From positions 372,001 to 436,000 of the forward strand of contig JAIBBC010000003.1 of NCBI GenBank assembly GCA_019694875.1: a stretch of DNA of 64,000 nt, given 5' to 3'. Numbering within the stretch: position 1 is the stretch's first letter; each line of letters opens with the position of its first letter. The notes under the pieces are model-generated. The model saw only the letters and a list, made by a program, of their open reading frames with translations. It did no database searches and was not told the DNA's origin. The DNA comes from Cyclobacteriaceae bacterium (GTDB lineage: Bacteria; Bacteroidota; Bacteroidia; Cytophagales; Cyclobacteriaceae). Below are positions 50,307-59,670 of the stretch, piece after piece. Position numbers and translations under genes: made by a program.

Positions 50307-50847
50307 GTCTTGCATAAGCGCCTTTACGGTTTGCCTGATCAATCATCCCCTTGAGGTTTTCACGGGCCTTGGCGAGGTTTGACTTGGAAGTACCTTCTGA
50401 AATATTCAATATGTTTGAAATCTCTTCGTGTGTAAACCCGTCAATCACATGCAGGTTAAAAACTGCGCGGTAAGCCGGTGACAGGTTCTGAATCATGCCG
50501 ATCAACTCTGCATAGGAGATGTCGTCCAATGCAGTTCCCACGGTGGGTTCAAGAACTTTATCAGCCGATGCTTCAACGTGGTTGTAGTGTTTTGATTCCT
50601 TGCGATAGTGATCGATGGCTGAATTGATCATAATTTTCCGCATCCATCCTTTGAAGGACGATTCGGTTTCATGCTGATCAATTTTCTGGTACACTTTCAT
50701 AAATCCATCGTTCACAACTTCTCTTGCCTCCTCGAAGGACCGGCTGTAACGAACGCAGATACTCATGGCATAGGCATAGTAGTGCTGGTACAGCAAACGC
50801 TGACTTTCCCGGTCGTTTTTCTTACAACCTTCCAGCAGTAGCCTCAT
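50296..50847 (-). CDS. RNA polymerase ECF sigma factor
   Basis: About 183 residues from ATG at 50845-50847 (MRLLLEGCKKNDRESQR). A GTG start 33 bases upstream exists, but the ATG is preceded by GAGGAA at ideal spacing and a candidate promoter lies just upstream of the GTG. Region 2 (RLLYQHYYAYAMSICVRYSRSFEEAREVVNDGFMKVYQKI) and region 4 (SPAYRAVFNLHVIDGFTHEEISNILNISEGTSKSNLAKAREN, with helix-turn-helix) are complete. ECF factors redirect transcription to envelope or stress genes. The next gene (11-base overlap) is its probable membrane partner. Confidence 0.92.
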   Translation of the reverse strand: MRLLLEGCKKNDRESQRLLYQHYYAYAMSICVRYSRSFEEAREVVNDGFMKVYQKIDQHETESSFKGWMRKIMINSAIDHYRKESKHYNHVEASADKVLEPTVGTALDDISYAELIGMIQNLSPAYRAVFNLHVIDGFTHEEISNILNISEGTSKSNLAKARENLKGMIDQANRKGAYARHVR

Positions 50848-50882
50848 GGGAGCTTCCTCGTTAGTCAAAAAATTTTCCACAG

Positions 50883-50908
50883 GACGGATCGATCGATAAA
50901 AGGGTTGC
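50883..50908 (-). promoter_or_regulatory. Candidate ECF-type promoter (GCAACC-N16-CGTC) before the sigma gene
   Basis: On the minus strand GCAACC (50908-50903) and CGTC (50886-50883) are separated by 16 bases, a layout like ECF -35/-10 elements. Transcription from it would start after the rejected GTG and before the ATG at 50847, giving a leader of roughly 30 bases with GAGGAA. Auto-regulation by the encoded sigma factor is inferred. The rest of the 330-base gap up to 51178 holds a terminator and nothing else recognised. Confidence 0.42.
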
Positions 50909-51024
50909 CTCAGTTTAGAAATTTAGTGATAAAACCCGGGAGCAGTCGCAATTCAGGTTGTAAAGTGCTGAATACGACAAGTAATGCGCGGCTTTTACAT
51001 TATCGGGAGGCCCAAAAACAGAAA

Positions 51025-51053
51025 ATCCCCCGAAGTCCTGGACCCCGGGGGAT
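51025..51053 (-). terminator. Rho-independent terminator downstream of the 64-residue protein gene
   Basis: ATCCCCCG and CGGGGGAT form a perfect eight-pair stem around a 13-base loop. Read on the minus strand it is followed by TTTTCTGTTTTT. It ends transcripts coming from 51372-51178 (125 bases after that stop) and insulates the sigma operon. Confidence 0.72.
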
Positions 51054-51177
51054 AATCATTGTCTATAGTTGGCTTTAATCTGATGTAAATGTATGCGCAG
51101 CTCTTTAACGCTCAATTCCTGAATCGGTGACTTGCGAAATTCCGGGTTGAAATGTCAAATAAGAGGATGAAGATACT

Positions 51178-51372
51178 TTACGGGGTAACGGCATGCCCGG
51201 CAGAATCCGTGATTGCGGTGTCCTTTTTCAGGTATTGTTTTTCAAGCCTTTCCTTGAGCTGCGGCTTGGAGCCTGGAAACGTTGTTCGCGTAGAGATATC
51301 GTAACTGGCGTATAACAGGGCTATCATAAAAACAGCAGCCAGGCCTGCGAAGATTTTCTTGGAGCGTGTCAC
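51178..51372 (-). CDS. Small single-pass membrane protein, function unknown
   Basis: A 64-residue protein with GTG start, a basic N-terminus (TRSKK), one hydrophobic helix (IFAGLAAVFMIALLYASYD, about 7-25), and a charged C-terminal part (PQLKERLEKQYLKKDTAITD). It lies between the terminator behind rplT and its own terminator at 51025-51053, so it must have its own promoter or use read-through. No family recognised. Confidence 0.6.
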   Translation of the reverse strand: MTRSKKIFAGLAAVFMIALLYASYDISTRTTFPGSKPQLKERLEKQYLKKDTAITDSAGHAVTP

Positions 51373-51384
51373 GACTAACTTTTA

Positions 51385-51410
51385 AAAATTAAAAAGGGGC
51401 TTTCGCCCCT
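51385..51410 (-). terminator. Terminator of the thrS-infC-rpmI-rplT operon
   Basis: AGGGGC-GAAA-GCCCCT on the minus strand forms a six-pair stem closed by a GNRA tetraloop and is followed by TTTTTAATTTTT. It begins six bases after the rplT stop codon, the textbook position. Confidence 0.85.
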
Positions 51411-51415
51411 GTTTG

Positions 51416-51760
51416 TTATTTCACTTTGTTAACCACTGCATCAAATGCTTCCGGGTGGTTCATCGCTAAGTCAGCAAGTACTTTGCGGTTCAGGTCAATG
51501 CCTGACTTCTTAAGCTTGCCGATAAAAGATGAGTAGCTTAATCCATGCGGGCGAACACCAGCATTGATACGCTGAATCCAGATGGCTCTGAATTCTCTTT
51601 TCTTTTGCTTTCTGTCGCGGTATGCATACACGAGACCTTTCTCAACTGCATTTTTCGCAACGGTCCAAACGTTTTTCTTACGACCGAAGAAGCCTTTGGC
51701 GAGCTTCAGGATCCTTTTTCTTCTCTCGCGAGACGCTACATTGTTTACTGAACGTGGCAT
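51416..51760 (-). CDS. rplT: 50S ribosomal protein L20
   Basis: A 114-residue, very basic protein. The beginning [30 protein letters not shown] and the [22 protein letters not shown] segment match L20. It binds 23S rRNA early in 50S assembly and in many bacteria represses its own operon. It follows rpmI by 108 bases and is the last gene of thrS-infC-rpmI-rplT, ended by the hairpin at 51385-51410. Confidence 0.98.
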   Translation of the reverse strand: MPRSVNNVASRERRKRILKLAKGFFGRKKNVWTVAKNAVEKGLVYAYRDRKQKKREFRAIWIQRINAGVRPHGLSYSSFIGKLKKSGIDLNRKVLADLAMNHPEAFDAVVNKVK

Positions 51761-51868
51761 AAATTTTAATTTTTTGGCTGGTGGCGTTCCCTTGCGGGAT
51801 TCTTATAGCTCAACAGCCGGGTTAAACAATAAAACCTAAACGACAACGCTTTTAAGGGCGCTGATATC

Positions 51869-52069
51869 TTATAAAGAATGAGGCAACATGAACTTCACGT
51901 TCTTCATGTCGGTCGCTTTCACGATCGCCTTTTTGCCCAGTCTTCTTTTTTGCTTGGTTTCTTTTTTAGTCAAGATGTGGTTCTTGTAAGCGCGCTTGTG
52001 CTTCACCTTACCGGTACCGGTAACTTTGAACCGCTTCTTTGCTCCTGATTTGGTTTTTACTTTAGGCAT
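51869..52069 (-). CDS. rpmI: 50S ribosomal protein L35
   Basis: A 66-residue basic protein starting MPKVKTKSGAKKRFKVTGTGKVKHKRA and containing HILTKKETKQKRRLGK, the standard L35 signatures. It lies between infC (23 bases upstream) and rplT, the conserved order. Ribosomal 50S component. Confidence 0.98.
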   Translation of the reverse strand: MPKVKTKSGAKKRFKVTGTGKVKHKRAYKNHILTKKETKQKRRLGKKAIVKATDMKNVKFMLPHSL

Positions 52070-52092
52070 TTTATAAACTATTAAACTAACTC

Positions 52093-52626
52093 TTACTTCT
52101 TCGGTTTAGGCACAACAAACATCGACATCCGTTTTCCTTCCAGTTTCGGCATCCCCTCCACTTTTCCATACTCCTCAAGGCCCTGCGCAAACTTCAGCAA
52201 CAGAATCTCGCCACGTTCTTTGTATACAATTGTTCTTCCGGCAAAAAACACGGTGGCTTTTACCTTCGAACCTTCCTGCAAAAAGTTGATCGCGTGCTTC
52301 AGCTTAAAGTTGAAATCATGCTCATCGGTGTTCGGGCCAAAGCGGATTTCTTTAATCACCACTTTCAGCGCCTTCGACTTAATCTCTTTCTGCTTCTTCT
52401 TTTGCTCGTACTTAAACTTCGAGTAGTCCGTAACCTTGCAAACCGGAGGATCAGCGTTCGGGGAAATCTCCACCAGGTCAAGACCTTGCTCCTTAGCGAT
52501 TTTAAGCGCCTCCTGAACAGGGTAAACGTCAACCTTTACGTTCTCTCCAACCAACCGCACCCGGGGTGCAGTTATTCGTTCATTAATCTTGTAAGGCTCT
52601 TCGGGCCTTGCTGGGCCTCTTCGCAT
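52093..52626 (-). CDS. infC: Translation initiation factor IF-3
   Basis: A 177-residue IF-3. The N-domain ([41 protein letters not shown]) and C-domain ([39 protein letters not shown]) are complete. IF-3 dissociates ribosomes and checks start codons. The listed ATG start is one option. In-frame ATT codons at 52636-52638 and 52648-52650 precede it with no stop between, and infC is known in other bacteria for an autoregulated ATT start. It is 128 bases downstream of thrS. Confidence 0.97.
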   Translation of the reverse strand: MRRGPARPEEPYKINERITAPRVRLVGENVKVDVYPVQEALKIAKEQGLDLVEISPNADPPVCKVTDYSKFKYEQKKKQKEIKSKALKVVIKEIRFGPNTDEHDFNFKLKHAINFLQEGSKVKATVFFAGRTIVYKERGEILLLKFAQGLEEYGKVEGMPKLEGKRMSMFVVPKPKK

Positions 52627-52754
52627 GGGCCTGTTAATCGGGTTATTAATACTTCTTTACTGTTTAAATTTCACAAAAGAGGTGCAAATATCGCTTTATT
52701 CTATCAAAACAACAAACTTCAATCGAAAGTAACCGCCTCCCGCCTCCGGTGTCG

Positions 52755-54692
52755 TTAAGCCAATGGCGTTGCGGCTTCCTTCCGGAACTGGTCCACAAAA
52801 TCAGCCAGCAGCAGACTTCCAAGATCGCCCTTTCCGTGCCTGCGCACCGACACCTTATTTTCAGCGGCCTCGCGCTCCCCAACAATCAGCATGTACGGGA
52901 CTTTTTTCACCTCGGCATCACGGATCTTACGTTGAATCTTTTCATCACGATCATCTAAAAAGCCCCTGATATCCAGCTCTTTAAGCATATCAATCACCTT
53001 TTGACCATAATCGTTAAAACGCTCTGAAATCGGCAGTACGGCAATCTGGTCTGGCGACAGCCAAAGCGGGAAGTTACCTCCGCAATGCTCAATCAGCACG
53101 GCCACAAACCGCTCCAGCGAACCAAAAGGTGCACGGTGGATCATCACCGGCCGGTGCTTCTGGTTATCAGAACCCACATACTCCAGCTCAAATCTTTCAG
53201 GCAGGTTGTAATCCACCTGAATTGTTCCCAGCTGCCAGCTGCGCCCGAGGGCGTCACGAACCATAAAATCGAGCTTTGGTCCGTAAAAAGCTGCCTCTCC
53301 CTGAACGGCTACGGTCTTCAGCCCGCGCTCATCAGCGGCTTCCTGAATCTGCTTCTCAGCTAAGTCCCACTGGCTGTCTTCGCCAATGTATTTCGCCTTG
53401 TTGTTCGGATCGCGAAGCGATACCTGGGCAGTGTAGTTTTCAAATCCCAGAGACTTGAACACATGCATCACGAGGTCGATCACCTTCACAAATTCTTCCT
53501 TCACCTGATCCGGACGGCAGAAGATATGAGCATCGTCCTGGGTGAATCCGCGCACGCGGGTCAGGCCATGAAGTTCTCCGCTCTGCTCGTAGCGATACAC
53601 CGTTCCGAATTCCGCCAGGCGGATAGGAAGATCACGGTATGAGCGTGGCTTGGTTTTATAAATCTCGCAGTGATGCGGACAGTTCATCGGCTTCAGCAGG
53701 AACTCTTCGCCTTCATCCGGTGTGTGGATGGGCTGAAAAGAATCCTTGCCATACTTTTCGTAGTGACCGGATGTTACGTACAGTTGCTTCCCACCGATAT
53801 GCGGAGTAACAACCGGATCGTAACCAGCTTTGATTTGTGCCCTGCGCATAAATTGTTCGAGGCGTTCACGCAGTAATGTTCCTTTCGGCAACCAAAGCGG
53901 TAAACCCATGCCCACCTTTTCAGAGAAGGCAAACAATTCAAGCTCTTTGCCAAGTTTGCGGTGGTCGCGTTTTCTGGCTTCTTCGAGCAGGAACAAATAT
54001 TCATCAAGCTCCTTTTGTTTCGGGAATGTGATTCCGTAAACACGGGTCAGCATCTTGTTCTTCTCATCGCCACGCCAGTAGGCTCCGGCAACGTTGAGCA
54101 ACTTGACGGCTTTAATGAAACCGGTATGAGGCAAATGCGGTCCGCGACAGAGGTCAACAAAATTACCCTGCTGGTAGAACGTAATCTTACCATCTTCCAG
54201 GCCATTGATCAGTTCAAGTTTATACTGATCGCCTTTCTTGGTGAAGTAGTCAATTGCGTCAGCTTTACTTACATCCCTGCGCTCGAAGCGGCTCTCTTTT
54301 TTGGCAAGCTCTTTCATCCTGGCTTCCACTTTAGCCAGATCGTCTTCACCAAAGGCGCGATCGCCCAGGTCTACGTCATAGTAAAAACCATTCTCAATCG
54401 GGGGCCCGATGCCAAATTTTGTACCGGGGTAAAGTTCTTCAAGTGCTTCAGCAAACAAGTGAGCAGACGAATGCCAGAACGAATACTTCCCTCCTGCATC
54501 ATTCCACGTGAGAATCTTGACAGACGAATCTTTGTCGATTGGGCGCGCGAGATCCCGGATCTCACCATCTACTTCAATTGCCAATGATACGCGCGCCAAA
54601 CCTTCGCTGATGCTTTGAGCAACCTGCATTCCGGTCACGCCTTTCGGATACTCCCTAACACTGCCATCGGGCAGGGTAATCTTAACGTTCAT
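52755..54692 (-). CDS. thrS: Threonine--tRNA ligase
   Basis: A 645-residue class II synthetase of normal length. The N-terminal TGS domain (1-62), the editing domain with [12 protein letters not shown] and its His residues, the catalytic core with [43 protein letters not shown] and [10 protein letters not shown], and an anticodon-binding domain at the end are all visible. It charges tRNA-Thr in the cytoplasm. First gene of the thrS-infC-rpmI-rplT group. Confidence 0.98.
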   Translation of the reverse strand: MNVKITLPDGSVREYPKGVTGMQVAQSISEGLARVSLAIEVDGEIRDLARPIDKDSSVKILTWNDAGGKYSFWHSSAHLFAEALEELYPGTKFGIGPPIENGFYYDVDLGDRAFGEDDLAKVEARMKELAKKESRFERRDVSKADAIDYFTKKGDQYKLELINGLEDGKITFYQQGNFVDLCRGPHLPHTGFIKAVKLLNVAGAYWRGDEKNKMLTRVYGITFPKQKELDEYLFLLEEARKRDHRKLGKELELFAFSEKVGMGLPLWLPKGTLLRERLEQFMRRAQIKAGYDPVVTPHIGGKQLYVTSGHYEKYGKDSFQPIHTPDEGEEFLLKPMNCPHHCEIYKTKPRSYRDLPIRLAEFGTVYRYEQSGELHGLTRVRGFTQDDAHIFCRPDQVKEEFVKVIDLVMHVFKSLGFENYTAQVSLRDPNNKAKYIGEDSQWDLAEKQIQEAADERGLKTVAVQGEAAFYGPKLDFMVRDALGRSWQLGTIQVDYNLPERFELEYVGSDNQKHRPVMIHRAPFGSLERFVAVLIEHCGGNFPLWLSPDQIAVLPISERFNDYGQKVIDMLKELDIRGFLDDRDEKIQRKIRDAEVKKVPYMLIVGEREAAENKVSVRRHGKGDLGSLLLADFVDQFRKEAATPLA

Positions 54693-54746
54693 ACTAAAAA
54701 ATAAGAATGCAAATATGCACTTTTTATCGATCCTGTGGGAAGCGAA

Positions 54747-57275
54747 TTACAGGTCGAGGTGAGCGCTTACGAGTATTCCGAAGCTCCGGGTTTTCACGTT
54801 CGGGTCGTAATGGAGGTAGGTTAGCCTGTGCATGAAATCGACCCGGAAAAATTTGAAAATGTTGGCTACGCCATATCCCAGTTCGACATACGGCTTGCCA
54901 CGTTCAAGCGAGCCGACTGCAAGGGATTTACGGCCGTCCGGCAGGAGGTTATCTTCCAGCAGCAGGGCTTTGTTTTTCTTGCTGAGTCCACCATACAACA
55001 CGTTGGCGCTTCCCACGAGGCGCCACTTGAGTTTTCGCATGAGCGGAATCCTGTTCAACAGGAAACCTTCAAAGTTGTGCTGGTACTGAAAGGACGCGTA
55101 GCTGTCGCTCACAAACTCCCCGAAGTTCATAAGGTTGTACGTGGCGGTCGTGTAGAATGCGGTTTCGTTACCCAGGTGGTACGCGAGCAACGGATACGGC
55201 AGCGCTTCGAAAATATATTCGCCCGTGATCTTTGCACGGCCGTTACCCAGGATACCGTACCGAATCGGCTGGTCGATTGAAAGGCGGGTTTTGTTGTAGG
55301 TAAAATCACTTCCAAAAATGCCTTTAAGTCCGTGGATGTATGTTGCCGTAATGATCGGCCAGTTGGTGACGCCCAGGCTGTACCGGATGTTCTGACCCTG
55401 CACGAAGAGTTCGTCCCGCGCAAAGCGTGCCTCTAAAACGACTTCCGCAGTCTGGAAGCTTTCTTCCGCATGACCATGATTTTCGGGGTTTGAATAATAT
55501 CCGAAATTGAATGCAGGCGAGAATGTGTTGTAACGCACCGCTACACGCTGCTGGAAACCCTTGAAAAACTCGCGCTGGAAGTTGATCCGGTGCTCGTCAA
55601 AGTAATAGCCTCTGCGGAACTTCCCCCATCGCTGGGCAGCCAGGAAAATGTAGTTATCGGCCAGGGCTTCATCGTCTACACCAATTCGGTTCAGATCCTT
55701 TCTCGTCCGGAAGCTAAGCGTGGTATAGTGTTTTCGTTCGAGAATGCGGGTGATGTTCAGGTTGTATTTGAATTGCTCGTCTTTAAATCCGTAACCGAGC
55801 CCCATGCCCAGCATCCACTTTTTGCTGAAATGTTCGGTGGTACGGAAACCGGGTTGAAACCGGAAGCCTTCGATGTTGTTGATTGACGCAATCGACATGA
55901 TCGGCCCGATCTCGAACTTACCGACTTCGTAGTATCCGTTTACGGCCAGCAGGATCAAATCCGTATAAGTTTTCACGATCGGAATATTCTGCAGCGTATC
56001 GATCATCCGGTATACGCTCTTTTCGGTTGAAGAGAGCGGCTCGTGCCGGAGAGTATCCCAATATTCTTCGTCTTTGTTATCGTAGGCGTGATCATCGAGT
56101 ACAATGGCCTGTGAATAAAACGAAGGTTCGCGCGGCTTGTCGATCACGATGTTTTTGTTTGACGTATAGAATTTCGCGAGCATGCCGGCTGTGTTTTGCG
56201 TGAGCTCGCTTACATCGATGAGCACCCGGTTTTTTACCGGCAACCACGCTCCGTCTCCGGTAGGATCAAGTTCCTGCTGAATTTTGATCTTCTCAATGAA
56301 GTTCAGGTTTGCCGATTTCCCTACGGTGGCATCAACCTGCTTGAGGGCATATTCATGCTTGGTGATCCACATGGTTCCGGTGAATGCCAAATCTTGCGGA
56401 CTTTTTGGGTTAAAATCGATCCGGTAACAATAGAAGCCGTTGATGTACACACTGTCGATCAGGTCGTAGTCATAATATAAGCGGCCGCCATCGGCAATGG
56501 GGGAAATAAAATCCTTACCCACAATGTTCAGCCAGTGCTGATAAAAGTTGTATTCCTGAAACGAAGAGCCAACCAGTTGCGTAACCATGTCGCCATCTTC
56601 AATGCCAATACCGGTAATTTTTGACTTGAGAATATTCTCTGTTTTCAGCCGGGGATTATCACGGTAGTAAAGCTTCGATACGTTTTCAGAAATAAACAAC
56701 GGCAAAATTGGCTTTCCATCCTCCCCTGCTATGCGATCAACACTGTCGAGTACCTGCGTTATCTTTTGAACAATCTTCCGTTTCCGGAATTTATCCGACA
56801 TGTTATCGATGTCGATTTCAATTTTTGTGTACGCTTCGTATTCGTACGCAGTGAGCCTGCGCTTATCATGCTCTTTTCGGTTTTCATCTACGCGCCTGAG
56901 AATTTCGAAAGCCGGATTCTCACCCGCGGTAATTACAACTTCTGCCAATCCGGTTGAAAGTTCATCGAGCTGAAAATTGATCACCTGGGCAACACCCGGT
57001 TTTACTTTCTTCACCTTGACTCTATATCCGACATACGATGCCTGGAGTGAATCCGTGGGTGTGGAAGTTTTGAGTTTGTAATTCCCATCAAAGTCGGTCG
57101 TGGTTCCGATCGATGAACCTTTGAACACCACATTGGCGAACGGTATCGGATCGCCCGAGTTTGCATCGGTCACCTTTCCGGTTATCGTGGTTTGCGTAAA
57201 TCCTGCCAGGGGAAACAGGATTAATGCGAGCAAAAAGTACTTACCAACAGGGTTGGTCAAAAAACGGTTCTTCAC
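54747..57275 (-). CDS. DUF5686 outer-membrane protein with carboxypeptidase-like N-terminal domain
   Basis: An 842-residue exported protein starting with GTG. Signal peptide (about 1-28), carboxypeptidase-regulatory-like domain (30-110, TITGKVTDANSGDPIPFANVVFKGSSIGTTTDFDGNY), then the DUF5686 region (EILRRVDENRKEHDKRRLTAYEYEAYTKIEIDI; ISENVSKLYYR) and a long C-terminal barrel ending in SAHLDL. The family is common in Bacteroidota; function unknown, presumably outer-membrane. It stands 54 bases after thrS's upstream side, on the same strand, after the SanA-like gene. Confidence 0.87.
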   Translation of the reverse strand: MKNRFLTNPVGKYFLLALILFPLAGFTQTTITGKVTDANSGDPIPFANVVFKGSSIGTTTDFDGNYKLKTSTPTDSLQASYVGYRVKVKKVKPGVAQVINFQLDELSTGLAEVVITAGENPAFEILRRVDENRKEHDKRRLTAYEYEAYTKIEIDIDNMSDKFRKRKIVQKITQVLDSVDRIAGEDGKPILPLFISENVSKLYYRDNPRLKTENILKSKITGIGIEDGDMVTQLVGSSFQEYNFYQHWLNIVGKDFISPIADGGRLYYDYDLIDSVYINGFYCYRIDFNPKSPQDLAFTGTMWITKHEYALKQVDATVGKSANLNFIEKIKIQQELDPTGDGAWLPVKNRVLIDVSELTQNTAGMLAKFYTSNKNIVIDKPREPSFYSQAIVLDDHAYDNKDEEYWDTLRHEPLSSTEKSVYRMIDTLQNIPIVKTYTDLILLAVNGYYEVGKFEIGPIMSIASINNIEGFRFQPGFRTTEHFSKKWMLGMGLGYGFKDEQFKYNLNITRILERKHYTTLSFRTRKDLNRIGVDDEALADNYIFLAAQRWGKFRRGYYFDEHRINFQREFFKGFQQRVAVRYNTFSPAFNFGYYSNPENHGHAEESFQTAEVVLEARFARDELFVQGQNIRYSLGVTNWPIITATYIHGLKGIFGSDFTYNKTRLSIDQPIRYGILGNGRAKITGEYIFEALPYPLLAYHLGNETAFYTTATYNLMNFGEFVSDSYASFQYQHNFEGFLLNRIPLMRKLKWRLVGSANVLYGGLSKKNKALLLEDNLLPDGRKSLAVGSLERGKPYVELGYGVANIFKFFRVDFMHRLTYLHYDPNVKTRSFGILVSAHLDL

Positions 57276-57329
57276 GGGTCAATCAAACTGTAAAAATAAA
57301 GATTACGGGGCTGTGAACACAGGGTTTCG

Positions 57330-58001
57330 CTATTTCCCTTTCAGGTTCTCTTTTTTCCCAAGAAAACGGGGTGAAGTCTTGAAAACGTATAAGTCGAGCA
57401 CTGCTTTTGTGCGGGCAAAATACTCGCGCACACGCACTTTAAACGAGCTTTCATAGGCCGGGCCTTCGGTGACCATGGCTACGGCTTCAATGTCGTAATA
57501 ATGGCTGATGAAAAGCGCCCGGTAGCTGTGGAAGGGCTGTGTTATGATGATGATTTTGTCCTGCCCGAAAATTTCCTTGCTCCGGATAACCGAATCCAGC
57601 GTGCGAAGTCCGGCATAATCCAGTGTAATAGCTTCTGAAGGAACTCCACGAATCATCAATGCCTTCTTCATCTCCATGGGTTCGTTGTAAAACTGCGATG
57701 GATTGTGACCACTCAGGATAAAGTGATCAATCTTACCAAGTTTGTACAACTCGGCTGCAGTTTCCATTCGTTTTACAAAGAAGTCGTTCGGCTGACCGGA
57801 GATGGTTTTATTGCTTGTGCCCAGTACAAGCGCCACGCGATGGTTAGGAAGTTTATTGTAGTCGGTGTAGACGTAGGATTTGGTGCTGTTCACAACCCAC
57901 ACGTTCGAAAGATAAAACAGCAGTATGACAGCGATAACACCTGAAATCGCGAGACGTTTCAGCCATTTCCACAAATGCTTCCGGGATTTCACAAGAGCCA
58001 A
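57330..58001 (-). CDS. SanA/YdcF-like DUF218 membrane protein
   Basis: A 223-residue protein with a basic start, one membrane helix (about 15-33), and a periplasmic DUF218 domain: VALVLGTSN, LSGHNPSQFYNEPMEMKKAL, DYAGLRTLDSVIRSKEIFG, and IITQPFHSYRAL. SanA in Escherichia coli supports the envelope barrier against vancomycin. The start is uncertain: TTG at 57999-58001 or GTG three codons later. It lies between the bifunctional nuclease gene (69-base gap) and DUF5686 gene. Enzymatic role unproven. Confidence 0.85.
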   Translation of the reverse strand: MALVKSRKHLWKWLKRLAISGVIAVILLFYLSNVWVVNSTKSYVYTDYNKLPNHRVALVLGTSNKTISGQPNDFFVKRMETAAELYKLGKIDHFILSGHNPSQFYNEPMEMKKALMIRGVPSEAITLDYAGLRTLDSVIRSKEIFGQDKIIIITQPFHSYRALFISHYYDIEAVAMVTEGPAYESSFKVRVREYFARTKAVLDLYVFKTSPRFLGKKENLKGK

Positions 58002-58070
58002 CAGTCAAAGCTAATCAATTACGGTGAAAATGAGTCACCGTTTACATAATTGAAGGCTTTCGGTAGTGGA

Positions 58071-58676
58071 TTAGTTCCGTCTGCTGATCTCGTCACGCAC
58101 TTTGGCCGCACGCTCGTAGTCTTCCTTGTCGATTGCTTCCTTGAGTAGTTCGTGAAGGCGTTCAACAGAAAAGTTTTTCAGGTCATCGCCTTTCTTAGGT
58201 GTGGCAACTTCTTTCTTTGCCTTGGCCTTTTCGGGCTTTACCTCAGCACCTTCATCGTCTGCTTCGTCTGTAAGAACAATTCCTGCTTCCGCGAGGATGT
58301 TTTCATACGTAAAGATGGGTGAATCAAACCGAAGGCCGATGGCAATTGCATCGGAAGGACGAGCGTCAACTTCCATGCGCTTCAGTCCATCGGAGCAAAC
58401 AATCTTGGCAAAGAAAACGCCTTCCTTTAAATCGGAGATGATAATTTCTTCAACGGTAAAATGAAAGTTGTTGGCAAACGACTTAAAAAGGTCGTGCGTC
58501 ATGGGCCGGTTCGGGATAATCTTCTCAATCTCAATCGCGATGGCCTGCGCTTCAAACATACCGATGATGATCGGCAGCCTGCGATTGCCTTCCGTTTCGC
58601 CCAGCACAAGCGCAAATGAACTTGTTTGCGACTGACTTGACGATAGTCCCAGTATTTCCAGCTTGATCTTCTTCAC
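58071..58676 (-). CDS. Bifunctional nuclease (DUF151) family protein with UVR motif
   Basis: A 201-residue protein with GTG start. Residues 1-135 form the BFN/DUF151 domain (LGLSSSQSQTSSFALVLGETEGNRRLPIIIGMFEAQAIAIEIE; VDARPSDAIAIGLRFDSPIF). A Lys/Glu-rich linker leads to a C-terminal UvrB/UvrC-type motif (LHELLKEAIDKEDYERAAKVRDEI, 170-198). Plant relatives cut RNA and DNA. It follows etfA by two bases and is therefore co-transcribed with the electron transfer flavoprotein genes, an arrangement seen in other Bacteroidota. Physiological role unknown. Confidence 0.88.
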   Translation of the reverse strand: MKKIKLEILGLSSSQSQTSSFALVLGETEGNRRLPIIIGMFEAQAIAIEIEKIIPNRPMTHDLFKSFANNFHFTVEEIIISDLKEGVFFAKIVCSDGLKRMEVDARPSDAIAIGLRFDSPIFTYENILAEAGIVLTDEADDEGAEVKPEKAKAKKEVATPKKGDDLKNFSVERLHELLKEAIDKEDYERAAKVRDEISRRN

Positions 58677-58678
58677 AA

Positions 58679-59632
58679 TTACTTCGCTCCTTTTAACGCT
58701 TCGTTCAATTTTGGCAATACGTCAAACGCATCACCTACAATACCGTAATCGGCTGCTTTAAAAAACGGTGCATCTGCATCTTTATTGATCACCACGATGC
58801 ATTTTGATGAGTTTACACCGGCCAGGTGCTGAATAGCTCCTGAAATACCTACAGCAATATACAGCTGCGGGCTAACCTTCACGCCGGTTTGACCAACGTG
58901 TTCGTGGTGCGGCCTCCACCCCATATCAGACACAGGTTTACTGCAACCTGTTGCCGCATGCAATGTTTTTGCAAGATCTTCGATGAGCCCCCAATGCTCA
59001 GGCCCTTTCATTCCGCGGCCACCGGATACCACGATGTTTGCTTCCGGTAACAGGATTTCTCCCGTAGCTCTTTCGGTAGAAGTAATTTTTGTCGCGAAGT
59101 CGGCATCCGCAAGGGATGGATTGTAGTCGGTTACAGTTGCTGTGCCGCCAACCTCTTTCAGTTCAGCAGCGTTTTTGCGGATAGCAATTACTTTCTTTTG
59201 GCTTTTCAGTTCGATATGCGCAAAGGCTTTCCCGGTATAGATGCTTTTCTTCACTACAAAACCTGAGGAAGTGTTAGGCAACTCAACTACGTTTGATGCG
59301 AGTGCTGCACCTGTTTTCGCTGCCACGCGGGCTGCAACCGGTGTGCCCAATGAAGAGTTGGCCAGCACCAGAATATCTGCCTTCTCATCGTCCATTGCTT
59401 TTGAAAGAACGGAAGCATAGGCCTGGATAATTCCCTGATCCAGCTTTGCATCTTTTGCATGCAGCACTTTTTCAGCGCCATATTTTCCGAGGGCTTCCAA
59501 TTCGGCTTTATCGACAGCACCCAGTGCGATCGCTGTAACGGGTCCGCCCATTGCCTTGGCATATGCCACCGCCTCGAGCGAATTACCTTTTATCTTTCCT
59601 TCTGCCGCTTCAACAAATACAAGTATTGCCAT
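58679..59632 (-). CDS. etfA: Electron transfer flavoprotein subunit alpha
   Basis: A 317-residue ETF alpha subunit. The C-terminal FAD domain is clear: VSGGRGMKGPEHWGLIEDLAKTLHAATGCSKPVSDMGWRPHHEHVGQTGVKVSPQLYIAVGISGAIQHLAGV and INKDADAPFFKAADYGIVGD. With EtfB it carries electrons from acyl-CoA dehydrogenases to the quinone pool. It follows etfB (38 bases) and precedes the bifunctional nuclease gene. Confidence 0.97.
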   Translation of the reverse strand: MAILVFVEAAEGKIKGNSLEAVAYAKAMGGPVTAIALGAVDKAELEALGKYGAEKVLHAKDAKLDQGIIQAYASVLSKAMDDEKADILVLANSSLGTPVAARVAAKTGAALASNVVELPNTSSGFVVKKSIYTGKAFAHIELKSQKKVIAIRKNAAELKEVGGTATVTDYNPSLADADFATKITSTERATGEILLPEANIVVSGGRGMKGPEHWGLIEDLAKTLHAATGCSKPVSDMGWRPHHEHVGQTGVKVSPQLYIAVGISGAIQHLAGVNSSKCIVVINKDADAPFFKAADYGIVGDAFDVLPKLNEALKGAK

Positions 59633-59670
59633 GATTTTAATTTCGAATTTTAGAATTGAGAATAAGCGTT

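Noticed and set aside
53961-54587. Open frame of 208 residues antisense to thrS
   Set aside because: Shadow of a well-conserved synthetase gene; composition and lack of homology signs speak against a real gene.
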